This document shows positions 1-10,929 of a stretch of DNA of 64,000 bases, one piece after another. How positions within the stretch are numbered: position 1 is the first letter of the stretch; the number at the start of each line of letters is the position of its first letter. The notes beneath the pieces are model-generated. The model ran no database searches. It had not been told where the DNA came from and worked only from the letters and a program-made list of their open reading frames with translations. Origin of the DNA: Euborellia annulipes (taxonomy: Eukaryota; Arthropoda; Insecta; Dermaptera; Anisolabididae); the NCBI GenBank assembly GCA_023213315.1, contig JAKCPI010015836.1:1-64000 (forward strand), read 5' to 3'. The translations under genes and the position numbers were made by a program.

Positions 1-185
1 CATATTTATTTATTTTTTATCATTGGAGAAGAATATGACTCCATGATAATATTCAATTGAAATACTTTTCTCTTATATTTATTAAAATTACAAATAAATA
101 AGTAAAATTTAATTATGATCGGTCGAAATGAATAGGATGGGCTCATATTTAGGATTTTTCTATTTTTTGTGATTATTCATTTATC
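1..185 (+). repeat. Arm of a distant inverted repeat (partner 8030-8203)
   Basis: This AT-rich segment reappears in reverse complement at 8030-8203. Shared landmarks are a block around 120-155 containing GAATAGGATGGGC, matching GCCCATCCTATTC near 8083, and a block around 45-100 matching 8105-8160. The copies have diverged by small indels. The window edge may cut off more of the arm. No coding potential is seen. Confidence 0.65.
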
Positions 186-388
186 GTAGTCTGGGGAGGG
201 CACTTTGCTTTGCTTCAAATGGAAAATGATATAATTAAATTAAATTTTTACCTCTATTCATTCAGATAATGATTTATTATATTAAAAAATAATTTTTTTT
301 TTTTTTTAGCTTCTTAATTTATTTGTTTCAATGACTTTAAGATATAATAATTCCTTTATGGTTTGTTTCTTTTTTTGATGGTTCCCAG

Positions 389-485
389 CGACTCCAGACC
401 TGTGTGTGGCCTTTATTAAAGCGAGATATTACCCAGAGCCACCACATCCTCGTTCGTCGTCTTAAATCGAAAAACTTTTTATCTG
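389..485 (+). other. Possible exon of an unrecognised plus-strand gene
   Basis: The stretch is less AT-rich than its surroundings and is bounded by a pyrimidine-rich acceptor ending TTCCCAG and a good donor GTGAGT. One frame reads TPDLCVAFIKARYY and soon reaches a stop codon, as a terminal coding exon might; another frame is open throughout. A second candidate mini-exon (3197-3223, CAG...GTAACA) does not give an open join in any frame. I do not recognise the peptide. It may be chance. Confidence 0.2.
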
Positions 486-1464
486 GTGAGTCTTTATTGA
501 AATTTTTAAAATTCTAATTCTTTTTAAATTATTTATATTGGAACGAAATTAATTCAAATCACATTTAAAAGAGCTTAATTTTTTAGAATTATTTTTATTT
601 ATTTGAATATATAATTGCTACTCATGTCTCTTAGCTCTGGAGGTTTATTTTTATTTATGCCTTAGCCACAGTCTATAAGAAAAATTGTATTTCATTTGTC
701 AATAGACATGATTTTAACATAAATAGACCGCTCGTTTTAACTGACTTTCGAAAATTTAATTATTTCTAATAAGAGTTTTGAAATCTTGGTTGTAATGCAT
801 TTTTCAATTATTTATCTTTTTTGATTTTTTTTTTATAATTTAAAACTAAAAACTAGTATTCCATGTAATTTTATCAGATCGTTTTGGTGATTTTAAATGT
901 AGGCTGACCCGAAATGACTTGTTGGTCAAGGTCTTTATTTATGGAGGCTGAAGCAATTTAAAAAAAAAAAAAAAAATTTACCCTATTACCGAACTTTATC
1001 GAAAGGGCATAAATAAAAATAAAACGTGCCTCCATGGCTAGCCTCGCTTCTGGGTCTGTCTCCATTCCCATCTAAAGGTTTCCTTCCCTAGAATACATTT
1101 ACTTTTACCTTCATTTGTATAAACAGTTCAATTTTTATCATATTAATAAGAAATTATTATTAATTTTTATTATTTTTATCTCCTACAAGGGCATTGCAAA
1201 ATCGGTTTAATTTGGGGGTTTTTTCTTTTTTTTTTTTTGATTTAGAAAAATCTTTATTTTTGGAAATAGGAATCCTGAAACATTTAATTTTTAACATTTC
1301 AATTTTATTTTCTAGTAATATATTAACTAACTTGATTTCGAAGTTTTTCTCGGGAAGGCATAAAGGGCTTGGGGTGCTTAAAGAGGTAGGAGCTCCTATT
1401 CTTAATAGACTAACTCTCTTTAGAGGTATGGGAATGGAATTACTTTTATTTATTCTCATTTTTA

Positions 1465-1572
1465 CTTTCTCGTATAGAGAAAGTTATGTAATCGTAAAAA
1501 AATTCGACTTCGAGATTTTGATGTTTCTCCACGTTTTAGACCTCCCTGAGTCCAAAAAACCATTTTTGGCAT

Positions 1573-1613
<41 letters not shown>
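1465..1613 (+). repeat. Fragment of the 0.6-kb dispersed element plus a TG microsatellite
   Basis: Positions 1465-1573 match the start of the dispersed element seen elsewhere in the window: AGAGAAAGT, then TTCGACTTCGAGATTTTGATG, then the 'gagtccaaaaaa' block. From 1574 to 1613 the sequence is an uninterrupted TG dinucleotide run, in the place where other copies carry a short TCTG-rich stretch. The run probably expanded from that stretch. Confidence 0.6.
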
Positions 1614-1615
<2 letters not shown>

Positions 1616-2316
1616 CACGATTGCTTAAAAACCAAAGCAGCTAGATCGATGAAATTTGATATATGTTCCTTACACTAAAATTGTAGATTTCTATCAACTT
1701 TTGGAGTAAATACGTCACTTGGAAGTAGTACTTTCTTAAAAGTTTTTCAAAAATTTTGAAATTTTCAATTTTTTTGTTATATTATGATAAAATACTCTAT
1801 TTTAAAAGTTTTTATTCTTTGATATTTTTCGAAAACTGAATAGTTTTTGAAAATAATCAAAAAAAGAAGAAATAGAAAATTTTCGTTAATTTTGATAAAA
1901 TCAAAACAAAATCATACAGGTGTCATTAAAAAAAGGGCAAATATAAACAAATGAATTTGTGAAACAAATGAATTTGTTTATATTTACCCTTTTTTTAATG
2001 ACACCTGTATGATTTTGTTTTGATTTTTTATCAAAATTAACGAAAATTTTCTATTTCTTCTTTTGATTATTTCAAAAACTATTCAGTTTTCGAAAAAAAG
2101 TCAAAGAATAAAAAACTTTTTAAAATAGAGTATTTTATCATAATATAACAAAAAAATTGAAAATTTCAAAATTTTTGAAAAAACTTTTTAAGTAAAGTAC
2201 TACTTCCAAGTGACGTATTTACTCCAAAAGTTGATAGAAATCTACAATTTTAGTGTAAGGAGCATATGCCAAATTTCATCGATCTAGCTGCTTTGGTTTT
2301 TAAGCAATCGTGTTTA
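1614..2316. repeat. Foldback element, about 345-bp arms
   Basis: An almost perfect palindrome. The left arm starts AACACGATTGCTTAAAAACC and the right arm ends with its reverse complement near 2312. The arms meet at about 1968 with a very short spacer around AATTTGTTTCA. It could form a hairpin of about 340 bp. No ORF is preserved. It lies inside sequence of the dispersed-element family, since element-like TG/CA repeats flank both sides. Confidence 0.8.
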
Positions 2317-2319
2317 CAC

Positions 2320-3540
2320 ACACATCCAGACGTAATTCCAAAAGAACATACGAGAAAGTCTCGGGGAAGTCAATCCCCATATTTTATTAGAATATTGAAA
2401 CTTTTTTTTAACTATCTCTATTAGAATAGTATTCAGTTTATTCGTTAATAATGAATCCCTTCTTCCCATCCCTCCTTTTGTTTTTCATTCTTATAAAAAA
2501 AATAATCATTTTCCACAAATCCCCATCCCATTAATTTAAATAATTTTCTTATTTGCTTTGTTAATTAAAGGAATTACTGGGTAAATAAAACAATTATTTA
2601 AAATATAAACTTTAATTTTAAATATTTACATTACATTATGATAGAAGAAAATAAATATTTTTTGTTTCAGGCTTTGTTAGAATGCCTTGGAATTATTTCG
2701 TTCGTTATCAGGGCAATATAAATACATATTCAAAATTAATAATTATATAAACAATTTTTTTACAAAGTATAAATTTAAAAAATAGATGATTGTATGTTAG
2801 ATTTATTTTATATTAATTAATAATAAAATAATTGAATGGCCCTGAGAAGATCTCATGTGGAAAGAAAATAGCATAAACTCTGTTTTCTATATTTTTTCTA
2901 CATCTTAAAAAATAATTAATAAGGTTTGTTTGAATAAAACAAATCTTTTTTTTTTTATTCCAATTTTTTTAATTTAGATAAATTCTTTAATATAATTTAT
3001 TCTGTAAATTAATATGATTGTAAAGAAAAATAATATTCCCTTTTGTCCTAAAGTCTGCTTTTGTATTATATATTATATTTGTACGATTTTTATAAATTGC
3101 CTGTACTTTTAAAATTGTAAGTGAAACTTTTTGTATGTTATATTACTACGAAAAAATAATAAAATAATATTTTTCTTTTTTAAGGTCTTCCCTCAGGCTG
3201 ACAACGGAGAAGAAAATCAACAGGTAACATTAAAGTATTATTAGTAGACTATTTTATTGATCTCAAAGTTAGTTTTCTTTTAATTTCAATATTTATTCAT
3301 AATATAATAGGATATATAATTATTCAATATTAGATAGAAATTTTTATTTCAATTCTATTAATCTTTAATAAAATAGTCTACTAATAATATACAATACTAC
3401 TCTTATTATCAAAATAATAGTAAATATTTAAATTAGGTTTAATTAATATTCTTATATAAAAATAATAGATATTAAAATTCTTTAATATAACAGTAATAAA
3501 TATATACTAGGATAGGAAATGGAAAATAAATAAAATCAAT
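2320..3540. other. AT-rich stretch without a recognised gene
   Basis: Mostly A/T runs. The only structure seen is a small inverted repeat: 3230-3262 pairs with 3356-3392, containing AGTAGACTATTTTAT and its complement. It also holds the very weak mini-exon candidate at 3197-3223. Nothing else can be supported. Confidence 0.5.
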
Positions 3541-3557
3541 CAATATATATTTATAGT

Positions 3558-3960
3558 CTATTTAAGGAACAAGTCAAGGTGGGAGAGAGACGATGTGATC
3601 AGTTTGCTGTCCACCACCAACCCCGACCTCCAACCCATGCGCGCAATGACTTTTATAGCCTCTAGTCCCCACTCCTTGGCCCCTGGCGCATGCGCAGAGA
3701 GCTGACGTCGACATGAGGCGACGGCGGCGGCCGCCCGCTTGCCCCCTGCATGTAGGCATCCATGCAGCAAGGCAAGGAAGGCGGACCACCGGCTCTCCGC
3801 GCGCCAGGGGCGCTAAAGAGAATATATTTAATTATAAAATTATAAATAAATATATTTGTCTTTAGCATTTATTCTGGTTTAGGATGTCTTGGATGAACCA
3901 AGACATTGAGACTTGGATGTTCTTAGTCGGTCAAGCCCCCCACCACGACAAGGTGACATC
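3558..3960. promoter_or_regulatory. GC/CpG-rich island, possible promoter
   Basis: An abrupt GC-rich island in AT-rich DNA. It holds a palindromic GCGCATGCGC (3686-3695), which fits the NRF1 core, a TGACGTCG CRE-like site (3703-3710) and a CGG-rich run. Further right is a perfect 8-bp hairpin, TGTCTTGG/CCAAGACA, near 3886-3906. Short ORFs in several frames look like by-products of GC content. Promoter function is inferred from composition only; a GC-rich transposon fragment is the alternative. Confidence 0.35.
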
Positions 3961-4928
3961 CTCGGGGGGAATTATTAATTAATAAATAATAAATAAATTA
4001 CAATTCATTTTATGAATAATAATTTTTTATTTCATGTCAATTATACTTACGAATTTCGATTCTTTTTCGGAAATAAAAATGTTTATTAAAAAATTTTTTA
4101 ATAAAAAGAAATTTAAAAAATACTTACATGTTTTATTTTTCCCTCAAGCCAGAGATTGAGATTCTCATACACAGTTACCTCTTCAACCCTCAAAATAATT
4201 AACTCTTTCCTGGTATAAATGTGATGTCCTGCGTCTTCGGTCTTGCCTGAAACAAAAAAATCAAATTTTAATGTTTTATAGGGTTAAGAGTTATTGAATT
4301 TAACTTTATATATATATACTAATAAAAATGTATTTATACTAATTTTAATAACCTTATAGAAAATCTATAAGGGTTAAAATAAACCAATAATTTTTAATTC
4401 TCCTATTTTAATTGAAAGCAATTTAATTATTTTCCAAAAGAATATGAAAAGTAGATGTAAATTTTTTGAATCTAATATTTTTTGAGATAAAAAAAAATTA
4501 TTATACTTTGGACATTATAAAGGCATGGGAGACAAAAAAAATAAATTGGATTAACATTTTACTAAAGTAATTAGTATTCAATAAAATTCCATAGCACAGG
4601 CGGATGGACTCAGGAAGCGATTATTTAAAATTAAAAAATTATCAACAAATTTTGTTATACCATCAATTTTACAAATTCCTAAAGGACAGTGATTAGAAAA
4701 AGAAATAACCCTTAGCAAGAAGAATAGGAAGTAAAGAATAATTTTTTTTTTTTCTTTTATAAATTTTTGGCCGTTTTAAAAAAATTTACGATCAAGTTAA
4801 AAAGGAATCCCTTGACAGCCCCTAATCAAAAAGGACAGACTTCATAATGAAGGGGAGGTTTCTATAGCAAAGATTTAAAAAGAAAGATAATTACTTTGCC
4901 AAAGATTAATATTTATGATTTCAATATT
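3961..4928. other. AT-rich stretch, nothing recognised
   Basis: No splice-bounded open frame, RNA gene or repeat with clear ends was found. Composition is typical of introns or intergenic DNA here. Confidence 0.5.
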
Positions 4929-4929
4929 A

Positions 4930-5103
4930 AATTGCCCGTGACCCGTGGCTCAGAGAGAAGGCATTAGCTTGAGAAGTCCCTGGTTCGCTTCCCGTCCCAA
5001 ACGAGAAAAATTTATTTCATTTGAAGTGACTACCAATTATTTGAAATAAATAGGGATGGGGTCTAAATGGCCTTAGATGCCAAAAAAGACATAAAAAAAA
5101 AAA
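4930..5103 (+). mobile_element. tRNA-headed SINE
   Basis: Pol III box A-like GTGGCTCAGAGAGAAGG (about 4946) and box B-like GGTTCGCTTCC (about 4982) sit at tRNA spacing. A body containing AGGGATGGGGTCTAAATGGCC and an A-rich 3' end (5090-5103) follow. The TAAATGGCC tail is shared with SINEs at 13.4, 18.9, 30.1 and 59.5 kb. The tRNA cloverleaf is degenerate, so this is a retroposon, not a tRNA gene. Confidence 0.7.
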
Positions 5104-5138
5104 TTCTAAATTGAAAAAAATTGATTATCTGGGTCTAC

Positions 5139-5587
5139 CTGGTGCAGAGAGAGAAGAGACAGCCTCGAATTTCGCTGAGATGTTGTTGATGCTCATGCGA
5201 CAAGATCGATGATGAAGGGAGAAGGCGACCACTTGCAAAACCCGCCCCTGGTACAGATAAAAGGCATAAAAATTATTATTTGTTCTTATTAAATATGATG
5301 AGTGTGTGTATGAGAGAAAGAGACAATTTACCAGAAACGAGAAATTATACAAATAATAAAATTGATTAACAATTTTCTGGTTTGATCATTAAAAAAAAAA
5401 AAATGATAAACCAATAATTTTAATAAAGACAATATAAACTAAATTGAAATTTCCAAATAATAAATACCTTTAAATTTGCGAGAGATGAGGTGTGTGCGAT
5501 GTTTTATTCCAAATTATATCAAAGCAGTGGAACCAAGAAGCACTTTCCAAGAGAGCCGAGCTCAATCGACTGGTCCCTGTCACTCTT
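5139..5587 (-). pseudogene. Copy 1 of a tandem minus-strand spliced unit, unknown product
   Basis: Two exon-like blocks with splice signals on the minus strand. Block b (5468-5587) runs from TTTGTTTCAG to AAAG/GTATTT, and block a (5139-5247) from TGTACCAG to CCAG/GTAGAC. Block a translates to a peptide containing HHRSCRMSI, closely matching the copy at 7.4 kb. Block b contains NKTSHTPHLSQI followed by a TAA, where the copies at 7.7 and 8.9 kb read QIER. The order b then a would follow transcription. I do not recognise the protein. Conserved splice sites with drifting frames suggest either degenerate gene copies or a non-coding transcript. Confidence 0.45.
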
Positions 5588-6218
5588 CTGAAACAAAGAA
5601 ATATTTATTTATTATTTCTCTTCCTATTCTAAAGATGTTTTTTAAATATTCCATAAATTTATTTTATTTAATAATTGTTTTATTTATCCCATAATCCCTT
5701 CACAAATATCCATTTTAAATATATTAGATTATTCATATTAGAATTTAATAATTTGACTAATCTTATGAAAGTGTTTTTTGGACGAGTGTCATTATAAGTT
5801 AAATAAAAAATAAAAATTCAATTTTTATAAGTGATACCATAAGATGGATTGTTAAGTTTTTCCAAACATAGAATAGAATTTCAGATTTTGTTTCATCTTA
5901 TAAAAAACAGTGAAATAATCACATGAAAATGCATGGATGTCTACTTAATAGTGATGTTCCTGACCAGAATCATATCGTACTCATGAAATCTTAATGATTA
6001 TTAATAATAAATGAATTTTTAATAATCATCATACTCAGAGAATAACTTAATAGGAAATCAACGTCATTATTTAATCAGTACAACAAATGCACATTTATCT
6101 TGAATGTATTTTAATTAAAGAATTTTTAAAATTTTTTCCATGAGCCAGATATGATTTTGGACATTTATTCTCTTTATTCTTCTCAATTCAATTAAATGTG
6201 AAATTTAATTAAACTCAC

Positions 6219-6425
6219 CAAATAACTGCAAGGCAAAGAAAGAAAGGTCGCTGGATGAATATACATATTAAATAGAGGTAAAAGTAAGAAAGAGCTAACC
6301 GAGGTGAATGCAACTTAAAAATTTGTCTTGTTTGTTGTTTGTCTATCAGCCCACAATTAATAAAAAAGGCGAATAGATTGATTCTTTGCTATGATAATGA
6401 GCTCATGGGAGTTTTTTCCTAAGAT
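6219..6425 (-). pseudogene. Copy 2 (partial) of the tandem unit
   Basis: Shares with the 7.7-kb copy a 5' part containing GAGGTGAATGCAACT (plus strand), then TTGT-rich text, then a CTGAAACAAA acceptor region at 6425. The donor on the minus strand is TTG/GTGAGT at 6219. The block homologous to HTPHLSQIER is not present, so the copy is truncated or rearranged. Confidence 0.4.
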
Positions 6426-6899
6426 CTGAAACAAAAAAATATTTATTATTTCTTATCCTATTCTATAGATATTTTTTAAATATTCAATAGAAATTATTTT
6501 ATTAAATAATTGTTTTTATTCATCCCATAATCCCTTCACAAGTATATTCGATTATTCATAAGAAATTACATTCCAAGTCCACATGAAAAGGTACCAAATC
6601 TTCACTGGGCTAGATTTTAAGGAGAGCCGATTTACTAAAAAAGTTCAAAAAATTTGATTTTTTTTTATTACTTCATCCTATATGATGAAATATATTCGAT
6701 TTATCAAAATCTATGTATTTTTTTATATAAAAAAATTGAAAAAACAAGACAAAGGTGGGGCATTTTTCTCAAATCTAGATTTTTCATAATCAAAATTTTA
6801 AAAATCATATCTTCCAAACAAAAAATGATAAAAATTCTAAAAATACCGGAACTCAATTTTGACCCAGGTGAAGATTTGGTACTTTTTCATGTAGACGGT

Positions 6900-6932
6900 C
6901 ATATATTCTATATATATATATATATATATAGA
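6900..6932. repeat. TA microsatellite
   Basis: A TA dinucleotide run at about 6907-6930. Similar runs occur at 10817-10836, 11519-11542, 13270-13300, 13700-13726 and 48108-48149. The region between 6440 and 7330 is otherwise AT-rich with no supported gene. Confidence 0.7.
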
Positions 6933-7356
6933 AGATAGTGGGCGATAAAGGTTCGGTTACCAATCGTTAAAGAAATGAGCGGACACTTGGAAGAACGTCA
7001 TCGGGACACTTTGATAACCATACTAGAGTAATGATAATCTCAACGAGTTCTAAACAAATTTATATTAATTATAAAAATTTTATATTTATATATATATAAG
7101 CCTATGAATTCTTAATCAAAATGGGAACGAAAAGATTTTCGCATTAATTTATTAATATTTGACGATAATTATTAAAACAAGCCTAAAAGAAATTTCATAG
7201 ATTATTTAATAAATAAAGTTATTATTGTTGATATTAAAAATAGATGTAATCAAAAACTAATAACAATTTCATAAAGAATGACTTTCCCAAGGTAAAATAT
7301 TATAATATTTATGATATGAAATAATAAATTTAAAATATTTGATCATCTGGGCATAC

Positions 7357-7928
7357 CTTGTGCACAGGGAGAGAAAGCAGAGAATTGCGCTGAGATTTTG
7401 ATGCTCATGCGACAAGGTCGATGATGAAAGAAGAAGGCGACCCAAGCAATGCTCAATCCTGTAACAGATAAAAATTATTATTTTTTCTTATTAAATATGA
7501 TTAGTGAGTCTAGGGAAAAAAAAGGATTTGCCAGAAACGAAAAATTTTACAAAAAATAAAATAATAATATTGATAAACGATTTGCAGGTTTGATCATTTT
7601 AAAAAAATGATAAATTTATAACAATATTTTAAGAAATAAAATATAAATTAAATTGAAATGTGCAAATAATAAATACCTTTCAATTTGCGAGAGATGAGGT
7701 GTGTGCAACGTTTTATTCTCGCTAATATCAACCCAATTGTAGAAGGGCACTTTGCAGGGAGAGGCGAGCTCAATCGACTGGCTCCTGGCACGAGGTGAAT
7801 GCAACTAAAGGACTTGCTGTTCGATGCTTGCTTTTCTCTATCGGCTCACAATTATTAAAAAATTTTATTTTTTCCAACTGCCTACGAGTTAATCCTTTGC
7901 TAATAATGATGACGAACATGAATGTATT
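7357..7928 (-). pseudogene. Copy 3 of the tandem unit, best preserved
   Basis: Exon-like block b (7677-7928) runs from TTTGTTTCAG to GAAAG/GTATTT. It contains an open stretch with HSPRARSQSIELASP and HTPHLSQIER. Block a (7357-7458) runs from TGTTACAG to ACAAG/GTATGC and encodes a peptide containing HHRPCRMSIKISAQF. This matches block a of copy 1 at most positions, including codon-level indels. The unit therefore has protein-like conservation between copies. No start codon or known domain is recognised. Transcription would be right to left, like BAZ2, but it lies 8 kb beyond that gene's end. Confidence 0.45.
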
Positions 7929-8029
7929 CTGAAACAAAGAAATATTTATTTATTATTTCTTATCCTATTCTATAGATATTTTTTAAATATTCAATAAAAA
8001 TTATTTTATAATCCCTCCCCACAATACGA

Positions 8030-8203
8030 TAAATGAATAATCACATAAAATAGAAAAAATAGAAAAAAAAATGAGCCCATCCTATTCATTTCGTTAAATT
8101 TACTTATTTATTTGTAAATTCTAATAAATCTGAGAGAAAAAGTATTTCAATTGAATATTAACATGGAGCCATATCTCCAATAATAATAAATAAATATGAA
8201 AAG
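8030..8203 (-). repeat. Partner arm of the inverted repeat at 1-185
   Basis: Reverse-complement match to the first 185 bases of the window, through GAGCCCATCCTATTC and TTTACTTATTTATTTGT. Together the arms enclose about 7.8 kb, including the foldback, the GC island and three copies of the tandem unit. Confidence 0.65.
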
Positions 8204-8839
8204 GTCCTATAAAGAGGATGGGTCTTTGTTCTCGGTGCTGACGCGCAAATTGTAAAGAAATATAACCCACCACATATTACCCACCGAGTGCAGTGCTACA
8301 AGAGATGAAGGTTTTTTTTTTTTTTTTTTTTTCTTATTCACACTCACATTCGCGGATAAGCAGCAGTCCAATCTGAAAACAAAATAATAAATTAATTTTG
8401 AAATAAAAAAAAAATTTGGACAAATATTTGAAATAAAAAGTTTCAAATGAATGGAAAAATTAATTCTTTCATTCAAACATTTAGCTAGAAATTTACGCTC
8501 CACGAGGATGATTGAGCTTTTTTTTTCTGATAGGGTGAGAACAAAAAAAAAATAAATATTCATAGATTAATAATTAAGGTTGAAATAATCATTTGCATGT
8601 CGAATCAATCATTTGCATGACATTCAACTAAAATGAATAAATCGATCATTAACATCTCACAACCGAAATGTATATAAGTTATATATATTTAATTAAAATT
8701 GAAAGAATAAAAGAATTTTAAATAAGGCTCAAGCAATTAAAATACTATTAAATGGATCCTCAAGCATTTTCTCATGTTATTATTTCAAAGTTTTTGTTTT
8801 TAATATTTTTAAATTTTCAAACTTTATTAGATCTAAATA

Positions 8840-9205
8840 GAATTTCAGTAAAGGTTTCCATCTTATTTTATGAAAACAGTGATATAATCACATGAGAAAA
8901 TGCATGCATGTCTACTTAATAGGGATAATTTGAAATATGCAAATAAATACCTTTCAATTTGAGAGAGATGAGCTGTCTGCGACATTTTATTCTTGCTGAT
9001 ATAGTAGAAAAGCACTTTCCAAGGAGAAGCAAGCTTAATCGACTGCTCACTCCTGGCACGAGGTGAATGCATCTAAAGGACTTGCTGTTCGTTGCTTGCT
9101 TTCTTCTATCAACTCACAATTTTATAAAAAAGTTTTTTTCCATCTGCATATGAGTTTGTTCTTTGTTGATGACGCACAAGAATGTTATTTTCTAAGAACT
9201 TTCTT
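8840..9205 (-). pseudogene. Copy 4 of the tandem unit
   Basis: Exon-like block b (8951-9205) is bounded by TTCTTTCAG-like acceptor text (TTTGTTTCAG at 9206-9215) and GAAAG/GTATTT. It has an ATG and an ORF beginning HSPRARSEQSIKLASP and containing AHLSQIER. The 3' flank (8840-8935) directly duplicates 5873-5955, including ATGTCTACTTAATAG. This shows that the duplicated unit is larger than the exon and that copies are in direct orientation. Confidence 0.45.
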
Positions 9206-9733
9206 CTGAAACAAAGAAATATTTAAGTATTATTTGGACCAGAGGTATTATTAGTTAAAGAAAAAATATAAAATTCAATTTTTAAGTTTTTTCAAAATCT
9301 ATATATATAATTCGTTAATGTCCGTCTGTCACGATCTATTTAGGCAACTTGCCGTTGGAATTTTGAAATGAAATTTTATATGCTTAAAGAGGACCTTCTA
9401 GTGATTACAGGAAAATTATTTTCATTCCGAAATTCCTATAACTTTTTGAGTTATTAATACTCACAATAGACAGAAGTGGGTTATATTTTTAATAAAGCTA
9501 CGAGGACGGTCAAATATATTTAAAATAGTATAAATATTATCCCTTACTAAAGGTATATTCGGGGAGTCAAATCAAAAGGGGGAGAGAGAGAGAGTATGAC
9601 ACCTTCTAGCAGCGTTTTCCAAACTGTGACGTGCGCCTTCCTATGAAGGCGCGGACTAGTCTAAGGGAAGGCGCGAATATTAGCCACAGCGAGCAATTTT
9701 CTAAATTAGTATAATGATATTTTATGGCTGGTG

Positions 9734-9906
9734 GAAATTGTATCAGGAATGAATGTTTGAAGAAAACGCAGCCAGATTTTTTTTTAAATATATTTTTAAC
9801 AGCTGAATTTCGGCTTTGGTTAAAGCCATCTTCGGTTAAAAATATATTTTTTTAAAGAAAAAATTCTAGCTGCGTTTCTTTCAAACTTTCATTCCTGATA
9901 CAATTT
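9734..9906. repeat. Foldback carrying a GAAGA...GAAA stem motif
   Basis: Arms 9734-9808 and 9834-9906 are inverted copies; the outer ends read AAATTGTATCAGGAATGAA and its complement. The loop (9803-9835, minus strand) reads CCGAAGA-T-GGCTTT-AACC-AAAGCC-GAAAT: a perfect 6-bp stem set between GAAGA and GAAA. The same layout recurs in other foldbacks of the window. A G-run lies nearby at 9971-9983. Confidence 0.65.
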
Positions 9907-10083
9907 TCTAGATGATTGCTAAAGTCTTGTAATAATCAAAAAACATAATAGTTTGTATTATTTTATACAAGGGGGGGGGGGGGAGAGGCGTTATACAATT
10001 AAATATTTTTAAGTGAGGCGTGGTAGCATGAAGTTGTTCTAAGGAATTTCATTGAAAAAGAAGTGAATATTAATTAGGCCAAC

Positions 10084-10792
10084 CTGTTAATTAAGAAGGA
10101 GTTTGATGTTTGCTGAGATGGTGCTCCAGCGACAAGCTCGATGATGGTGTAGAAGGCGAAGTGTAGAGACTTTGTTTCTATATGCCCACTCCTTTTCATA
10201 TTAATTTGTTTTAGCCCTCTTTGTTTGACTTGGTGACAGGTGACAGATGAAGTTGCTGAAAAAAAAATAAAGGTAATTAATCTCATATTCATATTATCCA
10301 TAATCACAATCTTCCACTAACCCCTTCATATATAATCTAATAATTTTGATTATAAAGAAAGTAAATCTAATAAAATTTTCAAAAATTGATTTCGCTAGAA
10401 ATTTTTAATGATTATTTGATTTTTTCTATTTAATAATTAATTTATTTGAGAAAGCCCCATGCACAAAGAAAAGGAGAAAATAAATAAAACAAGTGAGGAT
10501 TCAAGGATTGGTGAGAGCGATCAAGGTACAAGGAACCTAAGAAATAATTGAATTCTAATAAAAGTAATAAATTCCTGAACTCCTAGACCCACCCTGAATT
10601 AAGTCAACATTTATACGATCAGAGTTTTTCGATTAAAAATTAAGAACTTACAAACTCAGATGTTTTCATAAAATGAAGTGCTTTCTCCCTTTTTCATGAG
10701 ATGATCTTGCAACTCCTTAAGATGCCTTTAGCAAATGATCCTCTATTCAACTTCATTTCCGGCCAGTGAGTTAGTTATTATGACCTTTGAGC
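10084..10792 (-). pseudogene. Copy 5 (diverged) of the tandem unit, with a further exon-like block
   Basis: Block 10084-10255 (minus: TTTTTTTCAG to TTAACAG/GTTGGC) aligns with block a of the other copies at nucleotide level around CATCATCGA-CTTGTCGC and ATCTCAGC. Its frame is interrupted by a TAA. A further block, 10652-10792 (CTTTTTCAG to GAGTTT/GTAAGT), also has minus-strand splice signals but no long frame. The conserved splice signals favour a spliced, perhaps non-coding, transcript. Confidence 0.35.
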
Positions 10793-10929
10793 CTGAAAAA
10801 GTAGAAAAAAGAAATATATATATATATATATATATCTTTCTGTTTATTTTGTTAAATATCACTAACTCTTTTATTTGCCACACACACCCCTAAGTCAGAC
10901 GGTCCACACCCTGAATATACGACACGAAA

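Noticed and set aside
1194..1628. 144-codon plus ORF ending in Cys-Val repeats
   Set aside because: Its C-terminus is the TG microsatellite and its centre is AT-rich; a chance frame.
3558..3868. Overlapping ORFs in three minus frames in the GC island
   Set aside because: All are open only because of GC-rich composition; none has a family signature.
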